From Alphaproteobacteria bacterium (GTDB taxonomy: Bacteria > Pseudomonadota > Alphaproteobacteria > Rhizobiales > Hyphomicrobiaceae): 37,433 bases of DNA. Made by a program: the position numbers and the translations under genes. The stretch covers positions 1-37,433 of the forward strand of contig JAHJQI010000070.1 of NCBI GenBank assembly GCA_018819265.1, written 5' to 3'. Positions 17,193-25,836 of this stretch are shown piece after piece. Position 1 is the stretch's first letter, and every line of letters starts with the position of its first letter. The notes beneath the pieces are model-generated. The model saw only the letters and a list, made by a program, of their open reading frames with translations, did not search any database and was not told where the DNA came from.

Positions 17193-17264
17193 AGCTCCAC
17201 ACCGGCTTGCCGGGTGTGGACCAGACAAAGCTCCACACCGGCTTGCCGGGTGTGGACCAGACAA
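17193..17264 (+). repeat. Tandem 36-bp repeat, two copies, each palindromic
   Basis: Two identical 36-bp units (17193-17228 and 17229-17264). Each contains TCCACACCGG-cttg-CCGGGTGTGGA, a 10-bp stem with one extra G. They lie between the SOS box and ssb, so they could affect ssb transcription. Confidence 0.9.
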
Positions 17265-17389
17265 CAAGTCGTGGACAAGCTTGCCGCGTACGGCTCAGTG
17301 GCCACGACAACGGTTAGGGTGTCGCCACGGAATCAACCGCGCGCACCGCCGGTAGGCCGCAAGCGCAAACGAAACGAGAGGAGCCGAAC

Positions 17390-17890
17390 ATGGCTGGATC
17401 AGTGAACAAGGTGATCCTGGTCGGGAATCTGGGACGCGATCCCGAGATCCGCCGCACCCAGGATGGCCGCCCCATCGCCAACCTGCGCATCGCCACCTCC
17501 GAGTCCTGGCGCGACAAGGCGACAGGCGAGCGCCGCGAAAAGACGGAATGGCACAGCGTTGCCATCTTCAACGAAGGCTTGTGCAAGGTCGCCGAGCAGT
17601 ACCTGCGCAAGGGTTCGAAGGTTTACATCGAAGGTCAGCTGCAGACCCGCAAATGGCAGGGTCAGGATGGCCAGGACCGCTATTCGACCGAAGTCGTGCT
17701 GCAGGGCTTCAACGGCACGCTGCACATGCTTGATGGCCGCGCCGGCGGCGGCGACAGCGCCGGCATGAGCGACAACCGCCAGTCCGACTACGGCGGCGGC
17801 TATGATGAACCACGCAGTGGCCCCAGTTCCGGCGGCGGCTCGGGCGGCGGCAACTTCGACAAGCAGATCGACGACGAGATCCCGTTCTAA
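17390..17890 (+). CDS. ssb: Single-stranded DNA-binding protein
   Basis: A 166-aa SSB. The OB-fold DNA-binding domain covers residues 1-110 ([41 protein letters not shown] with the usual aromatic positions). A Gly/Ser-rich disordered linker follows, then the acidic tip DDEIPF that recruits RecA-pathway, primase and repair partners. GAGAGGAG lies just before the ATG. The upstream LexA box indicates SOS induction. Length is normal for alphaproteobacteria. Confidence 0.98.
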   Translation: MAGSVNKVILVGNLGRDPEIRRTQDGRPIANLRIATSESWRDKATGERREKTEWHSVAIFNEGLCKVAEQYLRKGSKVYIEGQLQTRKWQGQDGQDRYSTEVVLQGFNGTLHMLDGRAGGGDSAGMSDNRQSDYGGGYDEPRSGPSSGGGSGGGNFDKQIDDEIPF

Positions 17891-18006
17891 GTCACGGATT
17901 GCCTTTCAAGGCTGAGTTCGCTTGCTGAAAGGCCGCTCAGGCACGGAAAACTCGACGCCGCTCGAAAGGGCGGCGCTTGCGATCTATCGCCTTACTCCCG
18001 GGCCAC

Positions 18007-18191
18007 CCAACACAAGCCTGCGCAGTGTTGGCGAACTGCCCGACACAAGCCTGCGCAGTGTTGGCCCCAAGAACGCGGCTCCGCAGAATCGTACGGCGCC
18101 GGATGCTGCCAGCCCCACACGACTTCAGGAAGTGTGGGCCAACAGAAGCAGAGTTGGCGAACCAGCCCAACACAAGCCTGCGCAGTGTTGG
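18007..18191. repeat. Array of five short palindromes between ssb and coaD
   Basis: Three near-identical palindromes, CCAACAC or CCGACAC, an 11-nt loop (AAGCCTGCGCA), then GTGTTGG, at 18007-18031, 18040-18064 and 18167-18191. A variant with CCCACAC/GTGTGGG and an unrelated 11-nt loop is at 18114-18138. A CCAAC/GTTGG mini-palindrome follows at 18139-18157. All lie between the convergent ssb and coaD stops. They resemble REP-type elements and may block read-through. Confidence 0.85.
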
Positions 18192-18210
18192 CACCAGAAA
18201 GAAGCGCAAA

Positions 18211-18711
18211 CTAAAGAGCCTTGCAGCGTTCTTTCAAGAAGACCTCGATCTCCGGAGAGACGAAGGCACCGACGTTGCCGCCCATCCTGGCGATCTGCCG
18301 TACGAGGTTTGCCGCGATGTGGCGGACCTGCGGCGATGCGGCGACGAATACGGTCTGGATATCGGGTGCCATGGCCCCGTTCATACCGGCCATCTGCATT
18401 TCGTAATCGAAATCCGTACCATCCCGCAACCCGCGGAAGATCACGGTTGCACCCTCGGCGCGGGCAGCATCGACGGCCAGATTGTCGAATGTGACAATCT
18501 CGATTTCCGTTCCGCTCTTGTCGGCGATGATTACGGTTTCCATACGCAGCATTTCAACCCGTTCAGCGGCGGCAAATAGCGGATTTTTGCTGGCATGGAC
18601 GCCAACCCCGATCACGAGCCGGTCGACCAGTTCGGCCGCCCGCGCGATCACATCGGTATGTCCGAAGGTGACGGGATCGAAGGAACCGGAGTAGAATCCA
18701 ATTCGCGCCAT
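18211..18711 (-). CDS. coaD: Phosphopantetheine adenylyltransferase
   Basis: A 166-aa cytoplasmic enzyme that adenylates 4'-phosphopantetheine to dephospho-CoA, the penultimate step of coenzyme A synthesis. The nucleotidyltransferase signature T-x-G-H is T15-F-G-H18 after YSGSFDPV. RGLRDGTDFDYE is the conserved mid-protein motif. Near the C-terminus HIAANLVRQIA stands where the family usually has an I(S/T)(S/A)-type segment before LVR, a small deviation. Length is normal. In many relatives coaD lies beside gyrA; here the two are separated by about 3 kb. Confidence 0.96.
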   Translation of the reverse strand: MARIGFYSGSFDPVTFGHTDVIARAAELVDRLVIGVGVHASKNPLFAAAERVEMLRMETVIIADKSGTEIEIVTFDNLAVDAARAEGATVIFRGLRDGTDFDYEMQMAGMNGAMAPDIQTVFVAASPQVRHIAANLVRQIARMGGNVGAFVSPEIEVFLKERCKAL

Positions 18712-18833
18712 GGCATGTCCTCAACCGCAACGCGCCTCCACGCCGGGGACACGCCTGTGCCCACATTTTGCCCGGACGACCGCCTGCCGACAATAGCTAT
18801 TGCTCAACGAAGGCAATCGCCAGAGAGGAAGAC

Positions 18834-19457
18834 ATGCAACTCAATCGCCGGAATGCGCTGCTCCTGTCCGCAGGTGCAGCGGCATCGAGCCTACTTCCTG
18901 AGACGCTGCGGGCTGCAGAGGTCGGGACGCTCAACGATGACGGCCTGCACACCCAGCCCTGGTTCCATACCTCGTTCCTCGATCTCAAAGAGGACGCCGC
19001 CGAAGCCCACGCAGCCGGCAAATCTCTCGCCGTCATCTGGGAACAGAAGGGTTGTCCTTATTGCGCGGAGATGCACCGGGTGAACCTGGCCAAAAAGGAA
19101 ATCACCGATTACATCCGCGCGCACTTCGTCGTTCTGCAGCTCAATCTGTATGGCGCGCGGGGCGTGACGGACTTTGATGGCAAGGAAATGGAAGAGCGCC
19201 AGCTGGCCCGCCGCTGGAAGGTCAACTTCACGCCGACCATCAGTTACTTCCCCAAGGACCCGGCTCTCTCGGACGGCAAGGTCGGGAGCGATGCCGAGGT
19301 CTGGCGCCTGACCGGCTTCTGGAAACCGTTCCACTTTTTGTCGTCGTTCCGCTACGTCGCGACCGGTGGCTATGAGAGCGAGCCCAATTTCCAGAAATGG
19401 ATGACGGAGTATCGCGAGCAACTCGAAGCCAAGGGCGAGAAGGTCGATATCTGGTAA
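18834..19457 (+). CDS. SoxW-like periplasmic thioredoxin
   Basis: A 207-aa exported thioredoxin-fold protein. The N-terminus has a twin-arginine-like signal (NRRNALLLSAGAAASSLLP, cleavage around 28). The redox motif is C74-P-Y-C77 (KGCPYCAEMH). The later TPTISYFP carries the cis-proline expected of a thioredoxin. Family members near sulfur-oxidation genes are called SoxW and reduce disulfides in the periplasm; here no sox genes are in view, so the substrate is unknown. AGAGAGGA lies about 5 nt before the ATG. The hairpin pair H5/H6 begins 11 bp after the stop codon. Confidence 0.88.
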   Translation: MQLNRRNALLLSAGAAASSLLPETLRAAEVGTLNDDGLHTQPWFHTSFLDLKEDAAEAHAAGKSLAVIWEQKGCPYCAEMHRVNLAKKEITDYIRAHFVVLQLNLYGARGVTDFDGKEMEERQLARRWKVNFTPTISYFPKDPALSDGKVGSDAEVWRLTGFWKPFHFLSSFRYVATGGYESEPNFQKWMTEYREQLEAKGEKVDIW

Positions 19458-19467
19458 GTCGTGCTCA

Positions 19468-19542
19468 CTAGTGGCCCGTCGCGCCAAAATCGCATCATGG
19501 CCCCAACCCCGTCCGATTTTGGCGCGACATAAGGACCACTAG
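19468..19542 (+). repeat. Hairpin element H5 (pair 3, forward)
   Basis: The outer stem CTAGTGGCCC (19468-19477) pairs with GGACCACTAG (19533-19542) with one mismatch. The inner stem GTCGCGCCAAAATCG (19478-19492) pairs with 19514-19528, the loop is 21 nt, and the bulge ATAA (19529-19532) is on the 3' arm. Same architecture as H1 and H3. Confidence 0.85.
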
Positions 19543-19550
19543 CGAGATCA

Positions 19551-19625
19551 AGTGTGGCGTTCAACGCGCCATAGTTGACACCAGCCTTGCCGCACCGTTG
19601 GTCAACTATGGCGCGACGCCAGACT
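19551..19625 (-). repeat. Hairpin element H6 (pair 3, reverse)
   Basis: The outer stem AGTGTGGCGT (19551-19560) pairs with ACGCCAGACT (19616-19625) with one mismatch. The inner stem is 14 bp (19566-19579 with 19601-19614), the loop 21 nt. The bulge TCAAC (19561-19565) is on the 5' arm against one G. It shares CGCGCCA with H5. Confidence 0.85.
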
Positions 19626-19655
19626 GGAGCAGAGGGTTGAGGTTCCAACAACAAG

Positions 19656-19690
19656 AAAGGCCCGGCGATTTTGACCCCGGCCGGGCCTTT
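19656..19690. terminator. Bidirectional rho-independent terminator
   Basis: AAAGGCCCGGC (19656-19666) pairs with GCCGGGCCTTT (19680-19690), an 11-bp stem with A and T flanks on both sides. It lies 29 bp beyond the OmpW-like gene stop and can also serve the convergent thioredoxin gene. Confidence 0.85.
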
Positions 19691-19718
19691 GCATATCGGC
19701 TTGCGCCATTAGCGACAG

Positions 19719-20432
19719 CTACTTGAGCGCCTCGTATGGAGCCGGCTCCCGGTTGAACAGGTTGAACCGGTAACCAACGTGGGCGCTGACGATCAGTGGA
19801 TCGAGGTCGAAATCGGTTTCGAGGCGGCCGAGCCCGGGAACGTTCGTGAATGTCGCTTCGGTGTCAAGCCACGTGTAGCGAACATCCGCGCCTGCATACC
19901 AGCCGCTGCCGAGTTCCACATCGACGCCGCCCTGCAGGCTGAACCCGAAGGCCGAGTCGATTTCGAGGTTGCCGCCGATTTCAGAACTCTCATCGAAGAA
20001 GTGGATGAACTGCACGCCTGCACCGATATAGGGTTTGATGCCTTTGATGCCGTCGAAGTGGTACTGCAGTGAGAGGATCGGCGGGAAGATCGTGGTTTCA
20101 CCGAGGTCCGCGCCGCCGAGAACCGGCCCCTTGCCCTCGACCCCGTGCTGCGCGAAGCAGCAGAACAGTTCGACGCCGATGTTCTTGTTGACGAAGTAGG
20201 TGAGCGTCAGCGATGGCACCCACGAGTCGTCGACCTCGGCAATATCTCCGGCGAGGAACGGCGTACCGTTGAGCGAAAGCCCGTCGAACTTGCTATTCGG
20301 CAATACGCCCGACACGCCTGCCTTTATCATGAAATCGCCACTGTAATCGCCGGCAGCAGATGGTGTCGTCGTGCCGATCGCGATGGCCAGCAACGTAGCT
20401 GCCGAAACGGCCAATGGCCTCAGGTTGATCAT
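19719..20432 (-). CDS. OmpW-family outer-membrane protein
   Basis: A 237-aa protein with a signal peptide (about 1-29, ending PSAAG) and an eight-stranded small beta-barrel pattern. Family hallmarks are FMIKAGVSGVLPNS near the start, PSLTLTYFVNKNIGVELF, LQYHF, IKPYIGAGVQF, and the terminal VSAHVGYRF followed by a short tail. OmpW proteins are proposed channels for small hydrophobic molecules. The start at 20432 has GAGGGG about 8 nt upstream and begins the signal peptide; the frame extends further to 20591 without support. A perfect Fnr/FixK box lies 168 bp upstream, between this gene and the divergent regulator. Confidence 0.9.
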   Translation of the reverse strand: MINLRPLAVSAATLLAIAIGTTTPSAAGDYSGDFMIKAGVSGVLPNSKFDGLSLNGTPFLAGDIAEVDDSWVPSLTLTYFVNKNIGVELFCCFAQHGVEGKGPVLGGADLGETTIFPPILSLQYHFDGIKGIKPYIGAGVQFIHFFDESSEIGGNLEIDSAFGFSLQGGVDVELGSGWYAGADVRYTWLDTEATFTNVPGLGRLETDFDLDPLIVSAHVGYRFNLFNREPAPYEALK

Positions 20433-20599
20433 GTCTTGCCCCTCTTGGTCTATCCGTCGATGAAAAATCGACTCGGTAATTCCGTTGGGAGCAAACCAAC
20501 CCGGCAGCGATTGCGCGAGCACGGATAATCCGGAGCACCTGACCGAAATCAGGAGCGTATCGCTTTCGACCTGATGTTGCGGTGCCGCCACATGGAAAT

Positions 20600-20613
20600 T
20601 TGATCTGGATCAA
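20600..20613. promoter_or_regulatory. Fnr/FixK box near the ompW-like promoter
   Basis: Perfect TTGAT-CTGG-ATCAA, the consensus site for Fnr/FixK-type regulators. It is 168 bp upstream of the OmpW-like start on the minus strand. Confidence 0.82.
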
Positions 20614-20707
20614 GAAAATTGAGTTCGTCCGCAATCGCTACCCGTCAATTGGATGAAATCCTTGCCTGAACGATATGGGCGGACTTTTGCGGTCATGCGC
20701 CTGACTA

Positions 20708-20721
20708 TTGATGCTTATCAA
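20708..20721. promoter_or_regulatory. Fnr/FixK box upstream of the Crp/Fnr gene
   Basis: Perfect TTGAT-GCTT-ATCAA, ending 74 bp before the regulator's start codon. It suggests autoregulation or control by a second Fnr-type protein. Confidence 0.82.
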
Positions 20722-20795
20722 GGTGTGCAGCGTGCAACACGGGCAGCTTCGGCTTACTGAAACCCGCCCATAGCCGGGCCGAGGTATGGCGAGCC

Positions 20796-21575
20796 ATGAA
20801 ATCCCAACGCATGAGTCCGAGCAAGATGGCACTCCCGCAAGCAGGTTCCTCGACGATCGAAACAGAAACCTCACCCGACAGCGCCAAGCTGCGGCCACGA
20901 GCCTCGACAATTTCCGATACGCTTGTCCGGCGCGGTGTCGTCGTGAAGGCGCGCCGTCGGCAGCGGCTGACGATCAGTGGCACCGACCAGGTTTTTGTCG
21001 TGAAGAACGGGCTTCTCGTGATGTCGGCAAATGCCGGTTCCGACCGCAGGCAACTCTTGACGCTGCACTATCCAGGCGACGTGTTCTCGATGGACCTCGC
21101 CCCCCCGCTCGACGGCATCGGGCTCGTAGCCATGACCGACAGCGACCTGATCCGCATCCGCCGCAGCGCACTTGACGACTTCCCCGAAGAAGCCCGCAGG
21201 TTCGATGAATACGTTGCCGAAAGTGCTTTGCGCCTGCATGCGCGTGCGGCCCTTCACATCGCAAGGCTCGCCTCGCTCCCGAGCGAGCCGCGGGTCGCCG
21301 CGTTCATTCTCGAACTGGCCCTTCGTTCAGGCCATGTCACGAACGACCAGGTCAGCTGCGATCTGCCGCTGTCGCGCTGCGAAATCGCCGATTATCTATC
21401 GCTCAACGCAGATACCCTGAGCCGCATCATGACGCGGCTTAAGGAGCGCGGAGCAATTGCCACCGTTGGCCGCAGCCGCACCATCGTCAAGAGCATCAAG
21501 CGGCTCTGCGAGGAGGTGCCGGTCTGCGCTGCAACCGTCGCGCTTCACGGCCAAGGCGAAAAGATCGGCCAATAA
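20796..21575 (+). CDS. Crp/Fnr-family transcription regulator
   Basis: A 259-aa DNA-binding regulator. A cyclic-nucleotide-binding-like sensory domain covers about 40-150 (VFVVKNGLLVMS, LLTLHYPGDVFSMDL) and a long dimerisation helix about 145-175. The winged helix-turn-helix is at 190-221 (LPLSRCEIADYLSLNADTLSRI), with the E-x3-S-R type recognition helix expected to read TTGAT half-sites. No N-terminal cysteine cluster is visible, so it is not an oxygen-sensing Fe-S Fnr and is more like FixK. GAGG lies 11 nt before the ATG. Two perfect boxes in the divergent promoter region are probable targets. Confidence 0.9.
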   Translation: MKSQRMSPSKMALPQAGSSTIETETSPDSAKLRPRASTISDTLVRRGVVVKARRRQRLTISGTDQVFVVKNGLLVMSANAGSDRRQLLTLHYPGDVFSMDLAPPLDGIGLVAMTDSDLIRIRRSALDDFPEEARRFDEYVAESALRLHARAALHIARLASLPSEPRVAAFILELALRSGHVTNDQVSCDLPLSRCEIADYLSLNADTLSRIMTRLKERGAIATVGRSRTIVKSIKRLCEEVPVCAATVALHGQGEKIGQ

Positions 21576-21758
21576 AGCAACAACTGGAATGGGTGAAATG
21601 GCCAGACGTGGCTCTGGTGTCGCACGCAGCAGTTCGAATTATTTAGGCAGCACACACAACCCTGCCCTGCCATTTGATGCTGTAGATCGCGGCAGCCGGC
21701 TCCGCAACACCGCGACCGAAGACAACCCCGCAGCTCGCTCACCTGCTCAGCCCAGGCC

Positions 21759-24617
21759 TCAGTTTTCGCCGTCGGGCTCACTGGGCACTTGCAAGGCACC
21801 GGGCGATCCGTTGTCGGCATTGCCTGCTGCATGCTCATCGGCCAATTCGACCGGTTCGCCGACCTCGCGGATACGCTCCACCGAGACGACCCGCTCGTCT
21901 TCGTCGGTCCGGAAAATGCGCACGCCCTGCGTATTGCGTCCGGCTATGCGCACTTCGTCGACAGTCGTGCGGATGAGCTGCCCGGCGTTGGTGACGAGCA
22001 TGATCTGATCGCTGTCCTCGATTGGGAAGGATGCGGCGAGCTTGCCGTTGCGTTCGTTTGCGACCATCGCGACGATGCCTTTGCCGCCGCGTCCGGAAGT
22101 GCGGTATTCGTAGGCCGAGCTGCGTTTTCCAAAGCCGCGTTCGGACACGGTGAAAATGAACTGCTCGCGTTCAGCCATTTCCTCGTAACGCTCGTGCGAA
22201 ATGTCGGCGGCTTCGGCGGTCTCTTCGTCTTCTCCCTCGGCCTCTGGCTCTGCGACAAGACCGGGCTCGTCGTCTTCTTCTGTCAGCGCGCGCCTTGCCG
22301 CCGCCGCCATTTTCAGATACGCGGCCCGCTCGGCGGGGCTGGCCTGCATCCGATCGAGGATCGCCATGGAGATCAGCCTGTCGCCCTCGGCAAGCCGGAT
22401 GCCGCGCACGCCGATCGAATCGCGTCCCTTGAAGAGCCGCACGTCGTCGACGGGGAAGCGGATGCACTGGCCGTTCGCCGTCGTCATCAGCACGTTGTCG
22501 TCGGGACGGCAGATCCGGACGTCGACGATTCTGTCGCCCTCGTCGAGCTTCATGGCGATCTTGCCGTTGCGGTTGATATTCTCGAAGTCGCCGAGCGCAT
22601 TGCGGCGCACGTTGCCGGACTGCGTCGAGAACATCAGTTGCAACTCGGCATAGGTCTCGGTGTCCTCGGGCAAAGGCAGGATCGACGTGATCCATTCGCC
22701 CTGCTCCAGCGGCAGCAGGTTGACGAGCGCCTTGCCGATCGATTGCGGCGTGCCGGCCGGCAGCCGCCAGACCTTCATGCGGTAGCACATGCCCAGCGAA
22801 GAGAAGAACAGCACCGGCGTGTGCGTCGACGCGATGAAGATCTGCGTGACGACATCTTCCTCGCGGGTGTTGAGGCCCGACCGCCCCTTGCCGCCGCGGC
22901 GCTGGGCGCGGTAGGTCGCCAGCGGCACCCTCTTGATGTAGCCCTTGTGGGTCACGGTGACGACGACGTCTTCGCGCTGGATCAGGTCTTCGTCGTCGAC
23001 CTCGCCCTCGATATAGACGATCTCGGTGCGGCGCGGCACGGCGAACTGCTCGCGAATGCTGGCGAGTTCGCCCTTGATGATGTCGATGATACGCAGGCGC
23101 GAGGACAGGATCTCGAGGTACTCCTTGATCTCCTCGCCGATCTTTTTCAGTTCGTCGCCGATTTCGTCGCGGCCAAGTGCCGTCAGGCGGGCGAGCCGCA
23201 ATTCGAGGATCGCCTTGGCCTGTTCTTCCGACAGCTTATAGGTGCCGTCGTCCTGCACCTTATGCCGCGCGTCGGCAATCAGTTCGACCAATGGAGCGAT
23301 GTCACGGGCCGGCCAGTTGCGCTCCATCAGCTGCTCTTTGGCGGCGGCGGGCGAAGGCGCGCGGCGGATCAGGCTGATGACTTCGTCGATGTTGGCGACC
23401 GCAATCGCGAGGCCGACGAGCACGTGAGCGCGATCACGGGCCTTGTTCAACAAGAACTTCGTGCGCCGCGTCACGACTTGCTCGCGGAAGGCGACGAAGG
23501 CCTGCAGCATGTCCTTGAGATTGAGTTGTTCCGGCCGGCCGCCGTTGATCGCCAGCATGTTGGCGCTGAACGACGATTGCAGATCGGAGAAGCGCCACAG
23601 CTGATTGAGGATGACGTCGGCGACGGCATCGCGCTTCAACTCGATGACGATGCGCATTCCCTCGCGGTTCGATTCATCCCAGATGTCCGAGATCCCCTCG
23701 ACGCGCTTTTCGCGCACCAGGTCCGCGATCTTTTCGATGAGGACGCGCTTGTTCACCTGGTAGGGGATGGCCGTGACGATCAGTGCCTGCCGGTCCTTGC
23801 GGATTTCTTCCACATCGACCTTGGAGCGCATGATGATCGAGCCGCGCCCTTTGTGGTAGGCGGCTGTCGCGCCCGCGCGCCCCAGGATCAGCGCACCCGT
23901 CGGAAAGTCCGGAGCCGGGATGATCTCGATCAGTTCGTCGATGGTGATTTCGGAGTTGTCGAGCAGAGCCAGACAGCCGTCGATCACTTCGCCAAGGTTG
24001 TGCGGCGGAATGTTCGTCGCCATGCCGACGGCAATGCCGCCGGCGCCGTTGACGAGGAGGTTTGGATACTTCGCGGGCAGCACCGACGGCTCGGTTTCCG
24101 AACCGTCGTAGTTTTCCTGGAAATCGACCGTATCCTTGTCGAGGTCGTCGAGCAGGGCCTCGGCAACTTTCTGCAGGCGGCATTCGGTATAACGCATGGC
24201 CGCCGGCGGATCGCCGTCGACGGAACCGAAGTTCCCCTGGCCGTTGATCAACGGCAGGCTCATCGAGAAATCCTGCGCCAGCCGCACCAGCGCGTCATAG
24301 ATCGCCGAATCGCCATGCGGATGCAACTTGCCCATTACATCGCCGACGACGCGCGCGGATTTCTTGTAGGGCTTGTTCCAGTCGAGCCCCATCTCGCCCA
24401 TGGTGTAGAGGATGCGCCGATGCACGGGCTTGAGACCGTCGCGCACATCGGGCAGCGCGCGCGAGACGATGACGCTCATCGCATATTCGAGATATGAGCG
24501 CTTCATCTCGTCGGTGATGGACACCGGCCGGATGTCGTGCGGGCCGCCTGGACCAGAGTCCGGCGTATTGGAGTTGTCAGCCACTTGATCAGAAATCCGC
24601 GGATAAGTTCGTTGCAC
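21759..24617 (-). CDS. gyrA: DNA gyrase subunit A
   Basis: A 952-aa type II topoisomerase subunit that breaks and rejoins DNA with GyrB to introduce negative supercoils. The catalytic tyrosine is Y143 (AAMRYTE). The quinolone-resistance region reads [10 protein letters not shown] with Ser104 and Asp108, the residues of susceptible enzymes. The C-terminal beta-pinwheel contains the GyrA box QRRGGKG. An acidic insert ([20 protein letters not shown]) in the C-terminal domain is common in alphaproteobacteria. The start is uncertain: the open frame begins with GTG at 24617, GTG at 24584 would give VADNSNT, and neither has a strong ribosome binding site. Confidence 0.97.
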   Translation of the reverse strand: MQRTYPRISDQVADNSNTPDSGPGGPHDIRPVSITDEMKRSYLEYAMSVIVSRALPDVRDGLKPVHRRILYTMGEMGLDWNKPYKKSARVVGDVMGKLHPHGDSAIYDALVRLAQDFSMSLPLINGQGNFGSVDGDPPAAMRYTECRLQKVAEALLDDLDKDTVDFQENYDGSETEPSVLPAKYPNLLVNGAGGIAVGMATNIPPHNLGEVIDGCLALLDNSEITIDELIEIIPAPDFPTGALILGRAGATAAYHKGRGSIIMRSKVDVEEIRKDRQALIVTAIPYQVNKRVLIEKIADLVREKRVEGISDIWDESNREGMRIVIELKRDAVADVILNQLWRFSDLQSSFSANMLAINGGRPEQLNLKDMLQAFVAFREQVVTRRTKFLLNKARDRAHVLVGLAIAVANIDEVISLIRRAPSPAAAKEQLMERNWPARDIAPLVELIADARHKVQDDGTYKLSEEQAKAILELRLARLTALGRDEIGDELKKIGEEIKEYLEILSSRLRIIDIIKGELASIREQFAVPRRTEIVYIEGEVDDEDLIQREDVVVTVTHKGYIKRVPLATYRAQRRGGKGRSGLNTREEDVVTQIFIASTHTPVLFFSSLGMCYRMKVWRLPAGTPQSIGKALVNLLPLEQGEWITSILPLPEDTETYAELQLMFSTQSGNVRRNALGDFENINRNGKIAMKLDEGDRIVDVRICRPDDNVLMTTANGQCIRFPVDDVRLFKGRDSIGVRGIRLAEGDRLISMAILDRMQASPAERAAYLKMAAAARRALTEEDDEPGLVAEPEAEGEDEETAEAADISHERYEEMAEREQFIFTVSERGFGKRSSAYEYRTSGRGGKGIVAMVANERNGKLAASFPIEDSDQIMLVTNAGQLIRTTVDEVRIAGRNTQGVRIFRTDEDERVVSVERIREVGEPVELADEHAAGNADNGSPGALQVPSEPDGEN

Positions 24618-24954
24618 CGGGCGGCGCAGGGTCCGACGTCGGACGATTTGCCCGATCCGCGCCTGCGGTCGTTCGGCACACTCTTAGCCCAAGTCGGGCC
24701 TATGCCGCAATGTTGCCCCACTGACCGCGCCGAACTCATCCCCTGAAAACGCCCGCCGCGTGCTGTTTGCGGGCCAGGAAAGCCTGACGGAAAAAGCCCT
24801 TGCCGACTTGTTGGCGTCACACAGCGCCATTAAATCGCAGGATGACGCCGGTTCGGCAATGCGAGACTCCCGGCGACAAAGTCCTGCGTGACAAGCCAAG
24901 CGGCTGCACTCGGCGGGGAAAACGAATCAATAGAGGATGGAGGTTGAGATCAAC
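24618..24954. other. Divergent gap between gyrA and the PRC-barrel gene
   Basis: About 335 bases without a supported gene. Promoters for both divergent genes should lie here, but I do not see clear -35/-10 pairs. No repeat stands out. Confidence 0.5.
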
Positions 24955-25656
24955 ATGACGTTCAAAACATCGCTGGTGGCGGCTGTTGCCGCACTGCTGC
25001 TCGCTGCGCCGGCTCTTGCTCAGGCCCCGGTAGCCGACACGGCGCCGCTCCCCGCCAATACCTTCATCGATGCCCAGCCGGAGGCGAATTATCTGGCCAA
25101 GGATGTCCTCATCGGCGCCAAGGTCGAAGGATCCGACGGCAAGATCATCGGCGACATCGAGGATGTCATCCTCAACGACTGGAACCGCGTGCAGGGAGTG
25201 GTCATGGGGACCGGCGGATTTCTCGGCATCGCAGAAAAGCGGGTCGGGGTGAATCTCGGCTCCCTCGAATTCCAGGATCGCGACGGCAAACGGGTCGTGG
25301 TGTTGCCGGGCGTGACCCAGGAAACGTTGAAAGCGGTCCCTGAATTCAAGCGCGCCGAGCCGAAGAAATCGTTGCTCGAGCGCGCCATGGACAAGGCACG
25401 CGAGCTGACGGACAAGTCATCGGAGACGGCGAAGGAAGCCTATCAGAAGGCCAAGGAGCAATCCGGTCCGGCCCTTGAGCAGGCCAAGGAAGCCGCGGGC
25501 AAGGCCTACGAGTCGACCAAGGAAGCCGCCGGCAAGGCGTATGAGACGACCAAGGACGCCGCCGGCAAGGCCTATGAAAAGGCCAAGGAAGCCGCCGAGG
25601 GTGCTCTGAATAAAGACGCCCCCCCGGCGCCAGCAGATGGTCAGCCGCCGAAGTGA
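24955..25656 (+). CDS. PRC-barrel envelope protein with LEA-like repeats
   Basis: A 233-aa exported protein. The signal peptide is residues 1-23 (SLVAAVAALLLAAPALAQ). A PRC-barrel domain follows (about 45-120: NYLAKDVLIGAKVEGSDGKIIGDI, LNDWNRVQGVVMG). The C-terminal third is helical repeats of 11 residues built on EAAGKAYE(S/T)TK (about 155-215), resembling LEA/apolipoprotein-like repeats tied to desiccation or membrane protection; that function is inference. The start at 24955 has GGAGG 11 nt upstream and begins the signal; an in-frame ATG at 24937 would add six residues. A strong terminator follows. Confidence 0.88.
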   Translation: MTFKTSLVAAVAALLLAAPALAQAPVADTAPLPANTFIDAQPEANYLAKDVLIGAKVEGSDGKIIGDIEDVILNDWNRVQGVVMGTGGFLGIAEKRVGVNLGSLEFQDRDGKRVVVLPGVTQETLKAVPEFKRAEPKKSLLERAMDKARELTDKSSETAKEAYQKAKEQSGPALEQAKEAAGKAYESTKEAAGKAYETTKDAAGKAYEKAKEAAEGALNKDAPPAPADGQPPK

Positions 25657-25683
25657 CGGCTGGCCGGCAAAGCAGTATCTACA

Positions 25684-25717
25684 AACCCGCGGGGCTGCGC
25701 TCCGCGGGTTTTTCTTT
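25684..25717 (+). terminator. Rho-independent terminator of the PRC-barrel gene
   Basis: AACCCGCGG (25684-25692) pairs with CCGCGGGTT (25702-25710), followed by TTTCTTT. It begins 27 bp after the stop codon. Confidence 0.9.
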
Positions 25718-25836
25718 CGCCGAAGAGGGCGGACGGAAAGTGCCGCGCGCGCTTTGATCACGTCCGCCGATCAGGTGTCGATCGGGTTCGCCGCCGATAT
25801 CTCTGCGGCCTGGCGGATTCCGGTCAGGGAACGCTT

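Noticed and set aside
18007..18191. A CRISPR array
   Set aside because: Repeats are palindromic, unevenly spaced and without unique spacers of constant length; no cas genes are nearby.
21789..24497. A 902-codon open frame on the plus strand opposite gyrA
   Set aside because: It is the antisense shadow of a high-GC gene; gyrA is certain and the antisense product shows no domain.
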